Shown here: piece after piece, positions 1 to 7,450 of the stretch
Position numbering within the stretch: position 1 is the first letter of the stretch
How the letters are laid out: the number at the start of each line of letters is the position of its first letter
Assembly: GCA_900772575.1 (NCBI GenBank)
Contig: CAAHEN010000248.1
Span: 1-64,000 of the forward strand
Source: Bacteroidaceae bacterium
GTDB lineage: Bacteria > Bacteroidota > Bacteroidia > Bacteroidales > Bacteroidaceae
Length of the DNA: 64,000 nucleotides
Reading direction: 5' to 3'
Translations under genes and position numbers: made by a program
Notes under the pieces: model-generated
Databases searched by the model: none
What the model was told of the DNA's origin: nothing
Seen by the model: only the letters and a program-made list of their open reading frames with translations

Positions 1-48
1 ATCAACTTCGACACGCCGAAGGACAGGTTCTACCAGAACTTTCCCTAA
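1..48 (+). CDS. 3' end of an unidentified gene (partial)
   Basis: Frame 1 from the window edge is open for 15 codons and ends in TAA at 46-48, giving the tail INFDTPKDRFYQNFP. The composition (acidic and aromatic, no low-complexity runs) looks like a real protein C-terminus, but with so little sequence the product cannot be named. A TAACTTTG promoter-like box (46-53) overlaps the stop codon. Confidence 0.35.
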   Translation: MNFDTPKDRFYQNFP

Positions 49-141
49 CTTTGCATTTGCTGTTGGACTCTACAGAACCGTCGTCTGCATAGTGGAACGA
101 AAAAACTTCCCGGAAAATTTGCAGGATTGGAGGAATGTCCG

Positions 142-149
142 TATCTTTG
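142..149 (+). promoter_or_regulatory. Bacteroidetes -7 promoter box for tRNA-Cys
   Basis: TATCTTTG matches the Bacteroidetes primary sigma -7 consensus TAnnTTTG and lies 19 nt before the tRNA-Cys 5' end, so transcription would start just ahead of the mature tRNA. A second consensus-like box, TAACTTTG at 46-53, lies further upstream and could be an additional start. Confidence 0.6.
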
Positions 150-168
150 CACCCGAAATCAAGGAAAT

Positions 169-239
169 GGTACCCTGACCGAGTGGCTAGGTAGCGGTCT
201 GCAAAACCGTGTACAGCAGTTCGAATCTGCTGGGTACCT
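169..239 (+). tRNA. tRNA-Cys (anticodon GCA)
   Basis: The cloverleaf folds by eye. The acceptor stem is GGTACCC (169-175) paired with GGGTACC (232-238). The anticodon stem-loop is CGGTCTGCAAAACCG with GCA in the loop. The T-arm is AGCAG-TTCGAAT-CTGCT, and the discriminator is T, as usual for tRNA-Cys. CCA is not encoded. A rho-independent terminator follows about 70 nt downstream. Confidence 0.93.
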
Positions 240-561
240 CATTGAACGGGCTGAAATCTTCTTCGAGAGCGCTCAAAAGGTCTCTCGTGAGCACCCTCAG
301 ATTTAATCGACACATGACAGGCAAAGCCTTGACATGTGTCTTTTTTATGTGCTAAAGGCCGCTGAGTTTTGCAGAGGTCTCAAGATATGGCCGTATATGG
401 CGGCTCAGAGCTAATGTCAGGCTCCAGCGGACAATATTCCCCCAAACAGCGAAGTTCGCCAGATCCCCGAACAGGAACTTGGCGAACTCCTTTTTGTGAC
501 TTAGTGAAGAAAGGACTGAAGGGTGTCTACTCTTTCTGTGCTCTCAGTTAATGCCGATGAC
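240..561. other. Gene-free stretch between tRNA-Cys and the 62-aa peptide gene
   Basis: Besides the terminator at 309-346, this holds a perfect 9-bp inverted repeat, AGTTCGCCA (453-461) and TGGCGAACT (480-488), followed on the plus strand by CC and then five T at 491-495. It may terminate plus-strand transcription, or cap the minus-strand transcript of the secreted protein/peptide unit that ends at 562. A 60-codon open frame at 369-551 shows no protein-like features. Confidence 0.45.
309..346 (+). terminator. Rho-independent terminator after tRNA-Cys
   Basis: GACACATG (309-316) pairs with CATGTGTC (333-340); the stem extends inward past an A-A mismatch, and a run of six T follows at 341-346. 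The position and form fit termination of the tRNA-Cys transcript. Confidence 0.7.
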
Positions 562-750
562 CTAGTTGTCATCCTCTTGCGTCCTGCTCCAAGCGTTGGA
601 ATTCCAGCCTTGGCGATTTGAGCCCCATACGCAGTCGCCGACTTCTGTGTGATAGGACGGGGCTTTGCCTGTTTGGTCGCTGTCTGCCAAAAGTCCTTCT
701 GTATATAGCGCGATGCACTCGCTGGTAGGTGTAGCGTATTTCTTTTTCAT
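562..750 (-). CDS. Small MKKKY-type peptide, 62 aa, paired with upstream secreted protein
   Basis: The peptide begins MKKKYATPTSECIALYTE, then GLLADS, and ends with RQGWNSNAW plus an acidic tail. It aligns along its length with the 60-aa peptide at 32679-32861: both share MKKKYxTPxSExIxL, a LADS motif near residue 22-25 and RxGWxSxxW near the C-terminus. Peptides with this N-terminus are widespread in Bacteroidales and have no assigned function as far as I know. It starts 24 nt after the stop of a secreted protein (775-2205), so the two are probably co-transcribed; the second copy has the same arrangement. The N-terminus is not a signal peptide (no hydrophobic core). A leader or processing role for LLADS is only a guess. 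Confidence 0.75.
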   Translation of the reverse strand: MKKKYATPTSECIALYTEGLLADSDQTGKAPSYHTEVGDCVWGSNRQGWNSNAWSRTQEDDN

Positions 751-774
751 GGTTAGTAGGGATATGGTTATGTA

Positions 775-2205
775 TCAGTTGATGATGATCTTCTTTCCAT
801 CGACGATGTAGATGCCTGAAGGCAGATTGTCTAGTGACCTGCTGACCTTGACGCCGGTTATGGTATGGATGGCTGTGGCCGGAACTTTTCCGGAGACAGG
901 GATACCTTCCATACCTGTAGTCGCCCCGTCAAGGCTGAACGATTTTATACTTTGGCTCGTTTCGGCTGGAAGGGCAAGAAACGCGTATGGTGACTGATAG
1001 CTGACCGGAGCACCATTTTCGGCACCATAGTAGAATCCTAGATTTTGACCGTTTCTATCACGGCTGAGAATGAAGTACTTGACATCATTACCGGTAACAA
1101 AAGTCTTCCCGTTTTCGTCCACATCCTTAGCCCCATACAACAGGTTCTTTTCCGGCTTGGCGGTTGACGCAGTTGGAGCCACAATACTCACATCGAATTT
1201 GCCTGTCGCCTCAGATTTTATGAGTAGGGGTACTCCTGCCGGCACGATAGAGCCTGCCTTGTATTGGTAGTCGACAACAAGCGATCCGTCCTTGGCATCT
1301 GCAACGACACCGCCTTCCATCCCCTCAGGCATTTCATAGGGCACCGTGTTGTAGTAGGTTCCGAAGCCTTCGTCGTGTTGGATGCTGATAGAATCAGTAA
1401 GCCCACGATATCTTGAAACATCTGTAATGTGACGGCTGCTGAACCTAGATTGGAACAGTAAGGTTCTTCCGAGATTTTCAGGGTGAGATTCCACTCCCAA
1501 GTATTGCCATAAGGCATCTGCTATCCCTAAAGTAATCTGGGGCAGCTTATTTAATATAAGTCCATCCGTGGAAACGTCCTGTATTTCACCCGTGAACCAA
1601 GCATATTCAATCGTAGGCCAATTCCTTGTCCTGCTTATTTTGAGAATATCATTGATCGTATAGGGGCTATCCAGAGTTCCAGCTCCTTCAAAAGTCTCAT
1701 CCCATTCCACTATGATTGAGTGCACCTTAATGGCGCCTGTTGCGGCGATAGCCATATAGGCGTTATCCTCTGGGATCTTTGGTGATGAACTAGAACTGGG
1801 CACCGTAATGTAGCCGGAGTTTCCTAGTTTGTCCTTGTAGTTGGTACTCTTTTGGAGATTATCTTTTTCAAACGGGATGTCTTGGCTTGCCTTAATGACC
1901 ATTTTGTTACTTGAAGAAGACGAACTATCCCATAAAATCTTAACACTTCTAATGTATCCTCGGCTAGAAATAACACCAATGCAGCTTGTACTGTTAAGCC
2001 TGATAACATTGCCCTCACCTGAAGCGCGTCCCGTGTAAACGGCAGAGCTGTTTATCCTCACTTCATTGAATTTATCAAAGCCGTAGATGAGCCCTAGACG
2101 TTCGGCCGTCAATGTATCCCTGACTGTTGTTTGTGCGACTAGTGGGGTACATGACAAAAAGGCTATTGTCAATGTGGTGCAGAGAGTTGTGTAGAGGTGT
2201 CTCAT
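775..2205 (-). CDS. Secreted protein with Prevotella-type C-terminal tail, unknown function (476 aa)
   Basis: The ATG at 2205 is chosen because it starts a clear signal peptide (MRHLYTTLCTTLTIAFLSC..., ending near VAQ); an upstream TTG would add a hydrophilic stretch. Residues ~30-150 hold a Ser-rich beta-type region with the pattern seen in many Bacteroidetes exported proteins (IRSVKILWD, later AIKVHSIIVEWD). Residues ~155-260 (GTLDSPYTINDIL, FTGEIQDVS) resemble the OB-like domains found in secreted Bacteroidales proteins. The C-terminus ends NLPSGIYIVDGKKIIIN, the short tail of many Prevotella exported proteins, like that of the 30038-32650 protein. I cannot name a substrate. It is followed directly by the MKKKY peptide gene and preceded by a strong promoter. 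Confidence 0.75.
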   Translation of the reverse strand: MRHLYTTLCTTLTIAFLSCTPLVAQTTVRDTLTAERLGLIYGFDKFNEVRINSSAVYTGRASGEGNVIRLNSTSCIGVISSRGYIRSVKILWDSSSSSSNKMVIKASQDIPFEKDNLQKSTNYKDKLGNSGYITVPSSSSSPKIPEDNAYMAIAATGAIKVHSIIVEWDETFEGAGTLDSPYTINDILKISRTRNWPTIEYAWFTGEIQDVSTDGLILNKLPQITLGIADALWQYLGVESHPENLGRTLLFQSRFSSRHITDVSRYRGLTDSISIQHDEGFGTYYNTVPYEMPEGMEGGVVADAKDGSLVVDYQYKAGSIVPAGVPLLIKSEATGKFDVSIVAPTASTAKPEKNLLYGAKDVDENGKTFVTGNDVKYFILSRDRNGQNLGFYYGAENGAPVSYQSPYAFLALPAETSQSIKSFSLDGATTGMEGIPVSGKVPATAIHTITGVKVSRSLDNLPSGIYIVDGKKIIIN

Positions 2206-2639
2206 AAGCGTGTATTTGTTTATTGTCCCTGGTCTAATTAGGTAACAATACAATGAAGTATGATACTTGGTTGCAAAGGTAAACGATAAAAATGGGTTGA
2301 CAAAGAAATCCTGAAAATAAAATCACAGAATTAATTTCGCGACAGAACAAGCTGTATTGACAATATGTGAACCGGCTCAATTAAACGCCACTTGGATACG
2401 TACATTCTAATTTTGATTCCAGTGCCCACGCGAAACCGGAGCCGCCCTTGACTTGCAAGGCCGGCCATTGCTGCGGTGAAATCACTGGTAGGCGAGAACT
2501 ACCAGTTTGCCGAACTGCAGCAAAGCGTTCCTTCCCCCAACCCAAGAAAGCGACAATATGCAGCAAATACCCTGCCATGCGGATATTGGCACTCTGCCGC
2601 ATGGCATTCTCCAGCCTTCAGTCAGGCAACACACAGCGA
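2206..2639. other. Gene-free stretch with promoter and an inverted repeat
   Basis: This contains the promoter at 2274-2304. It also holds a perfect 9-bp inverted repeat, GCCATGCGG (2574-2582) with CCGCATGGC (2597-2605), lying 35 nt downstream of the minus-strand stop of the FolB-HAD gene. The repeat may end that transcript, although no clean T-run follows. Nothing else is recognisable between. Confidence 0.45.
2274..2304 (-). promoter_or_regulatory. Promoter for the secreted protein/peptide unit
   Basis: Read on the minus strand, TTTG (2304-2301), a 19-nt spacer and TACCTTTG (2281-2274) match the Bacteroidetes -33/-7 consensus closely. The predicted start lies about 65 nt before the ATG at 2205. 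Confidence 0.7.
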
Positions 2640-3665
2640 CTAGTTCCGGCAGAACCCACAGATCTCGGAAAAACTATCGATGACGGCATCGGCTCCGGTT
2701 GCCCAAAGCTGCTCAGGGGAATGGTTGCCATAGCTGACACCACAAGTGGCACAGCCGGCAACCCGCCCCATCGTGATGTCAAAACTTGTGTCGCCAACGA
2801 CGAGCGCCTCACCGCTTCGTGCATGCAGCGTCTGTAATAGAAGAACCACGGCATCAGGCGCCGGTTTGGCAGACTTCACATCCTCAACGCCGACATAGGC
2901 GTTGATATAGTCATCGATATTCAAATCTGCGCACAGTTGCACGACAGACCTGTGGCCACGGCTTGTCGCAATGCCGATGCGTACGCCCTGAGCGGAAAGG
3001 ACGGCTAGCGTCTCTGCCACCTGTGGAAACAGGCTGACACCGCGTACGCCAATCTCCTCGAAGAGCTCATGGTAGACATCTACCGCACGATCAATAAAAG
3101 TGTCATTACACTGGCCAACCAACTGCGCGATGCCCTTACGCAACGGCAATCCGATGGTACGGCGCACAGCCTCGTCACTGGCCTGCGGTAATCCTAGACG
3201 CTGAAACGTGGCAGCCATCGTCGCGATAATTCCGGCAGACGTGTCGGCAACTGTGCCGTCGAAATCGAGCACAAGCAAACGCAAGGATCGGGGCCAAGGA
3301 TTGACGGCGGAGAGCCGTACCGTTGCGGGGCCGCACTGCCCCACGATCGGCGGAGCCAGTTTGCGGATCTCCACTTCGGCGCTTTCCACTTGGAGCCAAC
3401 GGCTGAAGATCCGCCTGAGCAAGTTGCCGCCGACGTGTTCCAGCAGTGCCACGGGAGTGGCCATGACGTCGCTGACGAGGGCGAAGAGTTCCGCATAATT
3501 GACCGTCGCAGCCAGTTCGTCGGCAAAGATTGCACGCTCCGCACCGCCGACAACACAGCTCAGTCTCACTTCATAGTCGCCACCCACCTTGCGTTCCTGG
3601 GGCAAGGCGCCGTGATAGGCATAAAAGCGCATGGCCGGCAGAGTAATGGCCAGTTGGGGATTCAT
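2640..3665 (-). CDS. folB: Dihydroneopterin aldolase fused to HAD-family phosphatase
   Basis: A single 341-aa frame carries two complete domains. Residues 1-120 are FolB: MRFYAYHGALPQE with catalytic-type Glu24, NYAEL with Tyr58, LLEHVG, and VEIRKLAPPI with the conserved Lys102. FolB cleaves 7,8-dihydroneopterin to 6-hydroxymethyl-dihydropterin in folate synthesis. Residues ~128-341 are a HAD phosphatase of the phosphoglycolate-phosphatase/beta-phosphoglucomutase type: motif I DFDGT (Asp134, Asp136), motif II IATS (Ser235), motif III KPAPD (Lys267), motif IV GDTSFD (Asp292, Asp296), and an alpha-helical cap between motifs I and II. FolB normally stands alone at ~120 aa. The fused phosphatase plausibly removes the last phosphate of dihydroneopterin monophosphate, the step just before FolB; that is inference. 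The gene follows GH20 by 31 nt in the same direction. Confidence 0.9.
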   Translation of the reverse strand: MNPQLAITLPAMRFYAYHGALPQERKVGGDYEVRLSCVVGGAERAIFADELAATVNYAELFALVSDVMATPVALLEHVGGNLLRRIFSRWLQVESAEVEIRKLAPPIVGQCGPATVRLSAVNPWPRSLRLLVLDFDGTVADTSAGIIATMAATFQRLGLPQASDEAVRRTIGLPLRKGIAQLVGQCNDTFIDRAVDVYHELFEEIGVRGVSLFPQVAETLAVLSAQGVRIGIATSRGHRSVVQLCADLNIDDYINAYVGVEDVKSAKPAPDAVVLLLQTLHARSGEALVVGDTSFDITMGRVAGCATCGVSYGNHSPEQLWATGADAVIDSFSEICGFCRN

Positions 3666-3696
3666 GGTTTTCTGCTACCTGTTTTTCCTATACACC

Positions 3697-5721
3697 CTAG
3701 AGCGCGTTCTTAACCTTGAGGTTCGTCACCGTGCTCTTAAACAATCCGACCTCACGGAGCGGAAACACGAGTGTGCGCTGATAATGCATCTTCGCCTTGG
3801 GAGCATAGACCGTCGGACGCCATGCGCCTTCAGAGCCATACTGGTAGTCCGGGCAATCCCCAGGACGCACGACGTAGAGCGTCTGCGGATCAAGTTCTTC
3901 GACCTTCCGCCCATCGACAAGCAAGCGCGTCATTCGGTTGTTTCCTTGGATGGTTATCTCGACGGTTTTGTCCGTAGGGATACGGTAGTTGAACGTGTTG
4001 AGATAGCCGTCGCGCGAAAAGCCGAGCTTACCATCGCGCGGATCAGACAGGTAAAAAGTGGCATTGGCCGACGTGAAGAGCGGCGTACCCTTTGTCTCGG
4101 CCACTCCCTTGACGGTAAAGGTGACGGTATAGTCATAGCCGACCTCCTCGACATCCAGACGCATACCCGGACGCACCTCAGCCACATTGATCTCTTGTTT
4201 CAGACGCCCGGCCTCGTTGACCCCCGGAGCCTCACTGAGCGTATGGCGCTGACGGTCGAAGTCGGCATACGGCAGGTGCGTTTTCTGTCCGGTCCAGCAC
4301 TTGACCGCAAGGGTCTGCAGCGCTGGCATGACGCGATCGTGGATATCTTTGGTTGAGATACCGTTGCCAACATGGTCGTTCCAGACAGCGAACATACCGC
4401 CCTCGATGGCCGGATTCTGCTCGTCGAACTTCTCACGTCCGATGATGGCCGGCGTCCAGTTTTCGTAGAGGTGTTTGCAATTGAGATAGTCATAATAATA
4501 GCCTGCCGCCGGCACGATGTAGACCAGACCGTCCGGAATGCTCACCAATTTATAGCCCTGCTTGATCATGTCACGCGGTTGCGCATAACCATTATACCAA
4601 CAATACATGAGCACACCGTCCGACTTGACCGGCGTCTCGCCCTTGGCATGAGTCAGTGCCCCCCACACGACAGCCTCTTTGCCAAAGCTTTCGATATACT
4701 TGATGTAGTGATCTGTGAAGTAGCGGAACTTCTCGACTACCTCCTTCTTGGCATTGGAATATTCGTCGGTGCCGATGTGGACACGCTTGCCGCGAAACAC
4801 AGGATTCTTACCGTCAACATATTCTTTGAAAAGGCCATCGAGAAACTTGTACGTCTCCGGATTGAAGAGATCGAGATGGTCGTCACCGTAATCTTTGGAG
4901 GCGATTTCCGGCTTATAATGGGTGAAAGCCAAAGAGTGGGCAGGCACATCTATTTCCGGAATGATCTCCACACCATAGGTCTCGGCCAGTTTCTGAAGAT
5001 CTATAAATTCCTGCTTGGTATAGGCGCCATCTTTGGCTGTCAGGCCGGGATAAGTGGTACACTCCAAGCGGAATGCGGCCTGCGTCTTGTTCCAGTCGTT
5101 GTCAAAATATTGGCGGAAGCCATTGTCGTTAAGATGCACGTGGAGCGTGTTCATCTTGTAGTAAGCCAGTATTTTGACAAGACTACGCAGATAGGACATC
5201 GGAATAAACTTGCGCCCACAGTCCATCACAATGCCACGAAGCGCGTATTGTGGTATATCGGTCGTCACACCGCGTGGCAAAGAGCCGTCGGCGGATTGTT
5301 CCGTCAGTTGGAGCAAGGTACGCGTACCCCACATCAGCCCACGCTCTGTGGCCGCTGTGACCGTAGTGGCGTCACCGATATTCAGGCGATAGCCTTCACT
5401 GCCAAGCGCCTTGTCACGTGCCTGAACAAGCACGATGTCGCCCTTGCCGCTCTTGCCGCTGGCCACCCTGACGGTACGGCCTGTCAAGGCTTCATAGTCG
5501 GCGGCAAACAAGCGGGCGGCACGTTCGGCAGCTCGCCCCCCCTTATAGACGACCCGCATCGTCGATGGCAAGAAGCGGCCTTCTCCCCCACTCCATGCTT
5601 GAAGTTCCGGGACGACGAACGGTTTCGGGTTTACCTCTGCGGAGAGATGCGCATTGGACGAAAGCACGAGGGCCATGACCCCCAAGCACAAAAAACGGTG
5701 CACAACATTATTGACGTTCAT
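3697..5721 (-). CDS. Secreted beta-N-acetylhexosaminidase, GH20
   Basis: A 674-aa exported glycosidase that removes terminal GlcNAc/GalNAc from glycans. The first ~28 residues form a signal peptide (HRFLCLGVMALVLSS). Residues ~30-155 are the GH20 N-terminal alpha/beta domain, followed by the TIM barrel with ALRGIVMDCGRKF (~160), HVHLNDNGFR (~195), EIIPEIDVPAHS (~255) and the catalytic HIGTDE (His315, Asp319-Glu320). In the motif, Thr replaces the more common Gly/Ala. A C-terminal beta-rich extension (~500-674) may bind carbohydrate. The ATG at 5721 is preferred to a TTG two codons upstream. It lies between the Dabb gene (44 nt) and folB-HAD (31 nt), and no promoter box is visible in either gap, which suggests an operon. 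It would act in the periplasm or at the cell surface. Confidence 0.9.
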   Translation of the reverse strand: MNVNNVVHRFLCLGVMALVLSSNAHLSAEVNPKPFVVPELQAWSGGEGRFLPSTMRVVYKGGRAAERAARLFAADYEALTGRTVRVASGKSGKGDIVLVQARDKALGSEGYRLNIGDATTVTAATERGLMWGTRTLLQLTEQSADGSLPRGVTTDIPQYALRGIVMDCGRKFIPMSYLRSLVKILAYYKMNTLHVHLNDNGFRQYFDNDWNKTQAAFRLECTTYPGLTAKDGAYTKQEFIDLQKLAETYGVEIIPEIDVPAHSLAFTHYKPEIASKDYGDDHLDLFNPETYKFLDGLFKEYVDGKNPVFRGKRVHIGTDEYSNAKKEVVEKFRYFTDHYIKYIESFGKEAVVWGALTHAKGETPVKSDGVLMYCWYNGYAQPRDMIKQGYKLVSIPDGLVYIVPAAGYYYDYLNCKHLYENWTPAIIGREKFDEQNPAIEGGMFAVWNDHVGNGISTKDIHDRVMPALQTLAVKCWTGQKTHLPYADFDRQRHTLSEAPGVNEAGRLKQEINVAEVRPGMRLDVEEVGYDYTVTFTVKGVAETKGTPLFTSANATFYLSDPRDGKLGFSRDGYLNTFNYRIPTDKTVEITIQGNNRMTRLLVDGRKVEELDPQTLYVVRPGDCPDYQYGSEGAWRPTVYAPKAKMHYQRTLVFPLREVGLFKSTVTNLKVKNAL

Positions 5722-5765
5722 AAGCAAGGTTTATGGATAAACGGTTATAGACAAGACGAAGGTTT

Positions 5766-6065
5766 TCATACAACAAAATCGACGCAACTGCGTGATGCGA
5801 CAAACGGCTTGAGCCGCCCTGCAACAGCTTGATGATCTGGGTGTGCGGAGTAGGCACGTACGTCATCAAGCGTATCGAACATGCTGTCGAGGCAAATGTC
5901 GCAAGCCTCATCGGCGTTGATATTGAGCCCAACGGCAATGGCGCGTATTGTCGGTATCACAGCGGGCAAAGCCTCTATGCCCTGCTTGAAATTGTTCATG
6001 GCCTTTTCCTTTTCCTCAAAAGAAAGACCATCCTTGAGTCTGAAAATAACGATGTGTTTGACCAT
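5766..6065 (-). CDS. Dabb (stress-responsive A/B barrel) domain protein, 99 aa
   Basis: The ATG at 6065 gives MVKHIVIFRLKDG, the usual start of Dabb proteins: a ferredoxin-like dimeric barrel of ~100 aa seen here in full (IRAIAVGLNINADEACDI, MFDTLDDVRAYSAHPDH, FVASRSCVDFVV). The family includes plant stress proteins and a few small-molecule enzymes; no reaction can be assigned. It is the first gene of a likely Dabb-GH20-folB/HAD transcript driven by the minus promoter at 6096-6126. Confidence 0.85.
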   Translation of the reverse strand: MVKHIVIFRLKDGLSFEEKEKAMNNFKQGIEALPAVIPTIRAIAVGLNINADEACDICLDSMFDTLDDVRAYSAHPDHQAVAGRLKPFVASRSCVDFVV

Positions 6066-6088
6066 ATAAGGATATTGTTGTAACTTTG
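6057..6088 (+). promoter_or_regulatory. Plus-strand promoter for the MltF-like gene
   Basis: TTTG (6057-6060), a 20-nt spacer and TAACTTTG (6081-6088) form a near-perfect -33/-7 pair. The -33 box overlaps the start codon region of the divergent Dabb gene, and the start site collides with that of the opposing promoter. The leader to the ATG at 6194 is about 100 nt. Confidence 0.65.
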
Positions 6089-6095
6089 TCTCGTG

Positions 6096-6126
6096 CAAAA
6101 TTAATACTTCATCGTCACTTGACAAG
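6096..6126 (-). promoter_or_regulatory. Minus-strand promoter for Dabb-GH20-folB/HAD
   Basis: Read on the minus strand, CTTG (6126-6123), a 19-nt spacer and TAATTTTG (6103-6096). The -7 boxes of this and the plus promoter are only 7 nt apart, so the two polymerases would cover the same DNA. Confidence 0.6.
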
Positions 6127-6193
6127 GGCTGGGGCCCTGAATTTGGTGACATTCAGCAGAAAACAGATTTCACCGCACCTTCCAACCAAGACA

Positions 6194-7438
6194 ATGCGTC
6201 ACGTCTATACCATACTGTACATCGTGGTACCGCTTCTCATACTGTCGTGCACCAACAAGCAGGAACGCGGTATGAACGGTGCCTTCGCACCAGAAAAGCC
6301 GACGGCCAAACATACCACCAACAACTATGACCTCGACGCCATCAGCCGATCGGGAGAACTCATCGTGGCAACACTGAGCGGTCCCGTCACCTATTTCGAC
6401 TACCAAGGACAACCCATGGGACTGCAGTATGCACTTGCCGCAGACTTTGCCCACCGTGAAGGCATCAGCATTCGCATCGAGACTGCACACGACACAACGG
6501 AATTGCTCGACATGCTCACCAAAGGCGATGCGGACCTCATAGCCCTCCCCCTCCCCGTCAGCCGCATCAAAGCCGAAAAACTGGCGCCTGCCGGCGCCAC
6601 AGACAAGGCACGTTCCACTTCATGGGCCATACGTTCTGGCTGCCCAGACCTGGCGCAAGCACTGCAAGACTGGTATGACGCCAATCCGCTTGTCGCCGTG
6701 GCCCGCAAAGAGAAAATCCGCTTCGACGAGCGCCGCCAAGTGCGACGACACGTCCGCGCCCCATACTTGTCGCGTGAGAAAGGCGTGATTTCCGCATACG
6801 ACGCCCACTTCCGTCAGGCCGCAGCCAACACCGGTCTGGACTGGCGGCTCATCGCCGCACAATGCTACCAAGAATCAGGATTCGACCCAAACGCCGTGTC
6901 GTGGGCCGGTGCACGCGGACTAATGCAGATCATGCCGCGCACGGCGCAAGGACTAGGTGTATCGCCAGACGAACTCTACTCGCCAGAGGTCAACATCTCG
7001 GCCGCAGCACGCTACCTGAACAGCCTCAGCACGCAATTCGCAGACATACGGGATCACAGCGAGCGCATCAGCTTTATTCTGGCAGCCTACAATGGCGGTT
7101 CCGGCCACATCCGCGACGCCATGGCTCTGGCAAAAAAACATGGGCGCAACGCCCACAGTTGGAATGACGTGTCTTTCTTCGTGCGTCACCTGACGGAGGC
7201 CCACTACTACCGTGATCCGGTCGTACGCTACGGCTATATGATAGGAAACGAGACCTACAACTATGTCGAGGCCGTTCTGGCACGTTGGCAAGCCTACGGC
7301 GGCAAGCCGGGCATGGGCATTGTCCCACATGGGCAAGACACACCGGCATCACCACGACAGCCACGCAAACGCAACCGTTTCTCGAAGGAGCAGCAAGTAC
7401 TCACTCCCGAAGAGCTCGAGAGACTCGGCACCTCATAA
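6194..7438 (+). CDS. MltF-like membrane-bound lytic transglycosylase with shortened sensor domain
   Basis: The ATG at 6194 starts a lipoprotein signal peptide with lipobox LILSC (Cys19). Residues ~45-135 are the first lobe of a periplasmic solute-binding (SBP_bac_3) domain (ISRSGELIVATLSGP, LDMLTKGDADLIALPLP). Residues ~143-165 look like the closing helix of that domain (SWAIRSGCPDLAQALQDW), so most of the second lobe is missing. The C-terminal SLT domain is complete: QESGFDP with catalytic Glu227, SWAGARGLMQIMPRTA, AAYNGG, and the YNYVEAVL end. It cleaves glycan strands of peptidoglycan to give 1,6-anhydroMurNAc ends. At 414 aa it is about 100 aa shorter than E. coli MltF. A basic tail (~385-414) follows the SLT domain. 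The next gene starts 13 nt downstream. Confidence 0.88.
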   Translation: MRHVYTILYIVVPLLILSCTNKQERGMNGAFAPEKPTAKHTTNNYDLDAISRSGELIVATLSGPVTYFDYQGQPMGLQYALAADFAHREGISIRIETAHDTTELLDMLTKGDADLIALPLPVSRIKAEKLAPAGATDKARSTSWAIRSGCPDLAQALQDWYDANPLVAVARKEKIRFDERRQVRRHVRAPYLSREKGVISAYDAHFRQAAANTGLDWRLIAAQCYQESGFDPNAVSWAGARGLMQIMPRTAQGLGVSPDELYSPEVNISAAARYLNSLSTQFADIRDHSERISFILAAYNGGSGHIRDAMALAKKHGRNAHSWNDVSFFVRHLTEAHYYRDPVVRYGYMIGNETYNYVEAVLARWQAYGGKPGMGIVPHGQDTPASPRQPRKRNRFSKEQQVLTPEELERLGTS

Positions 7439-7450
7439 ACATATCCCATC

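Noticed and set aside
369..551. A 60-codon plus-strand frame after tRNA-Cys
   Set aside because: Ser/Gly-rich translation with no homology signal; it covers an inverted repeat. Not credible as a gene.
3631..5727. Possible mobile element or horizontally acquired block around the folB-HAD/GH20 genes
   Set aside because: No terminal repeats, transposase or integrase, and base and codon use look like the neighbours.
4372..5832. A 486-codon plus-strand open frame
   Set aside because: It lies antisense to the GH20 gene, whose signal peptide and HIGTDE motif are clear; the plus-strand translation has no family-like motifs. Long antisense frames are common in GC-rich genes.
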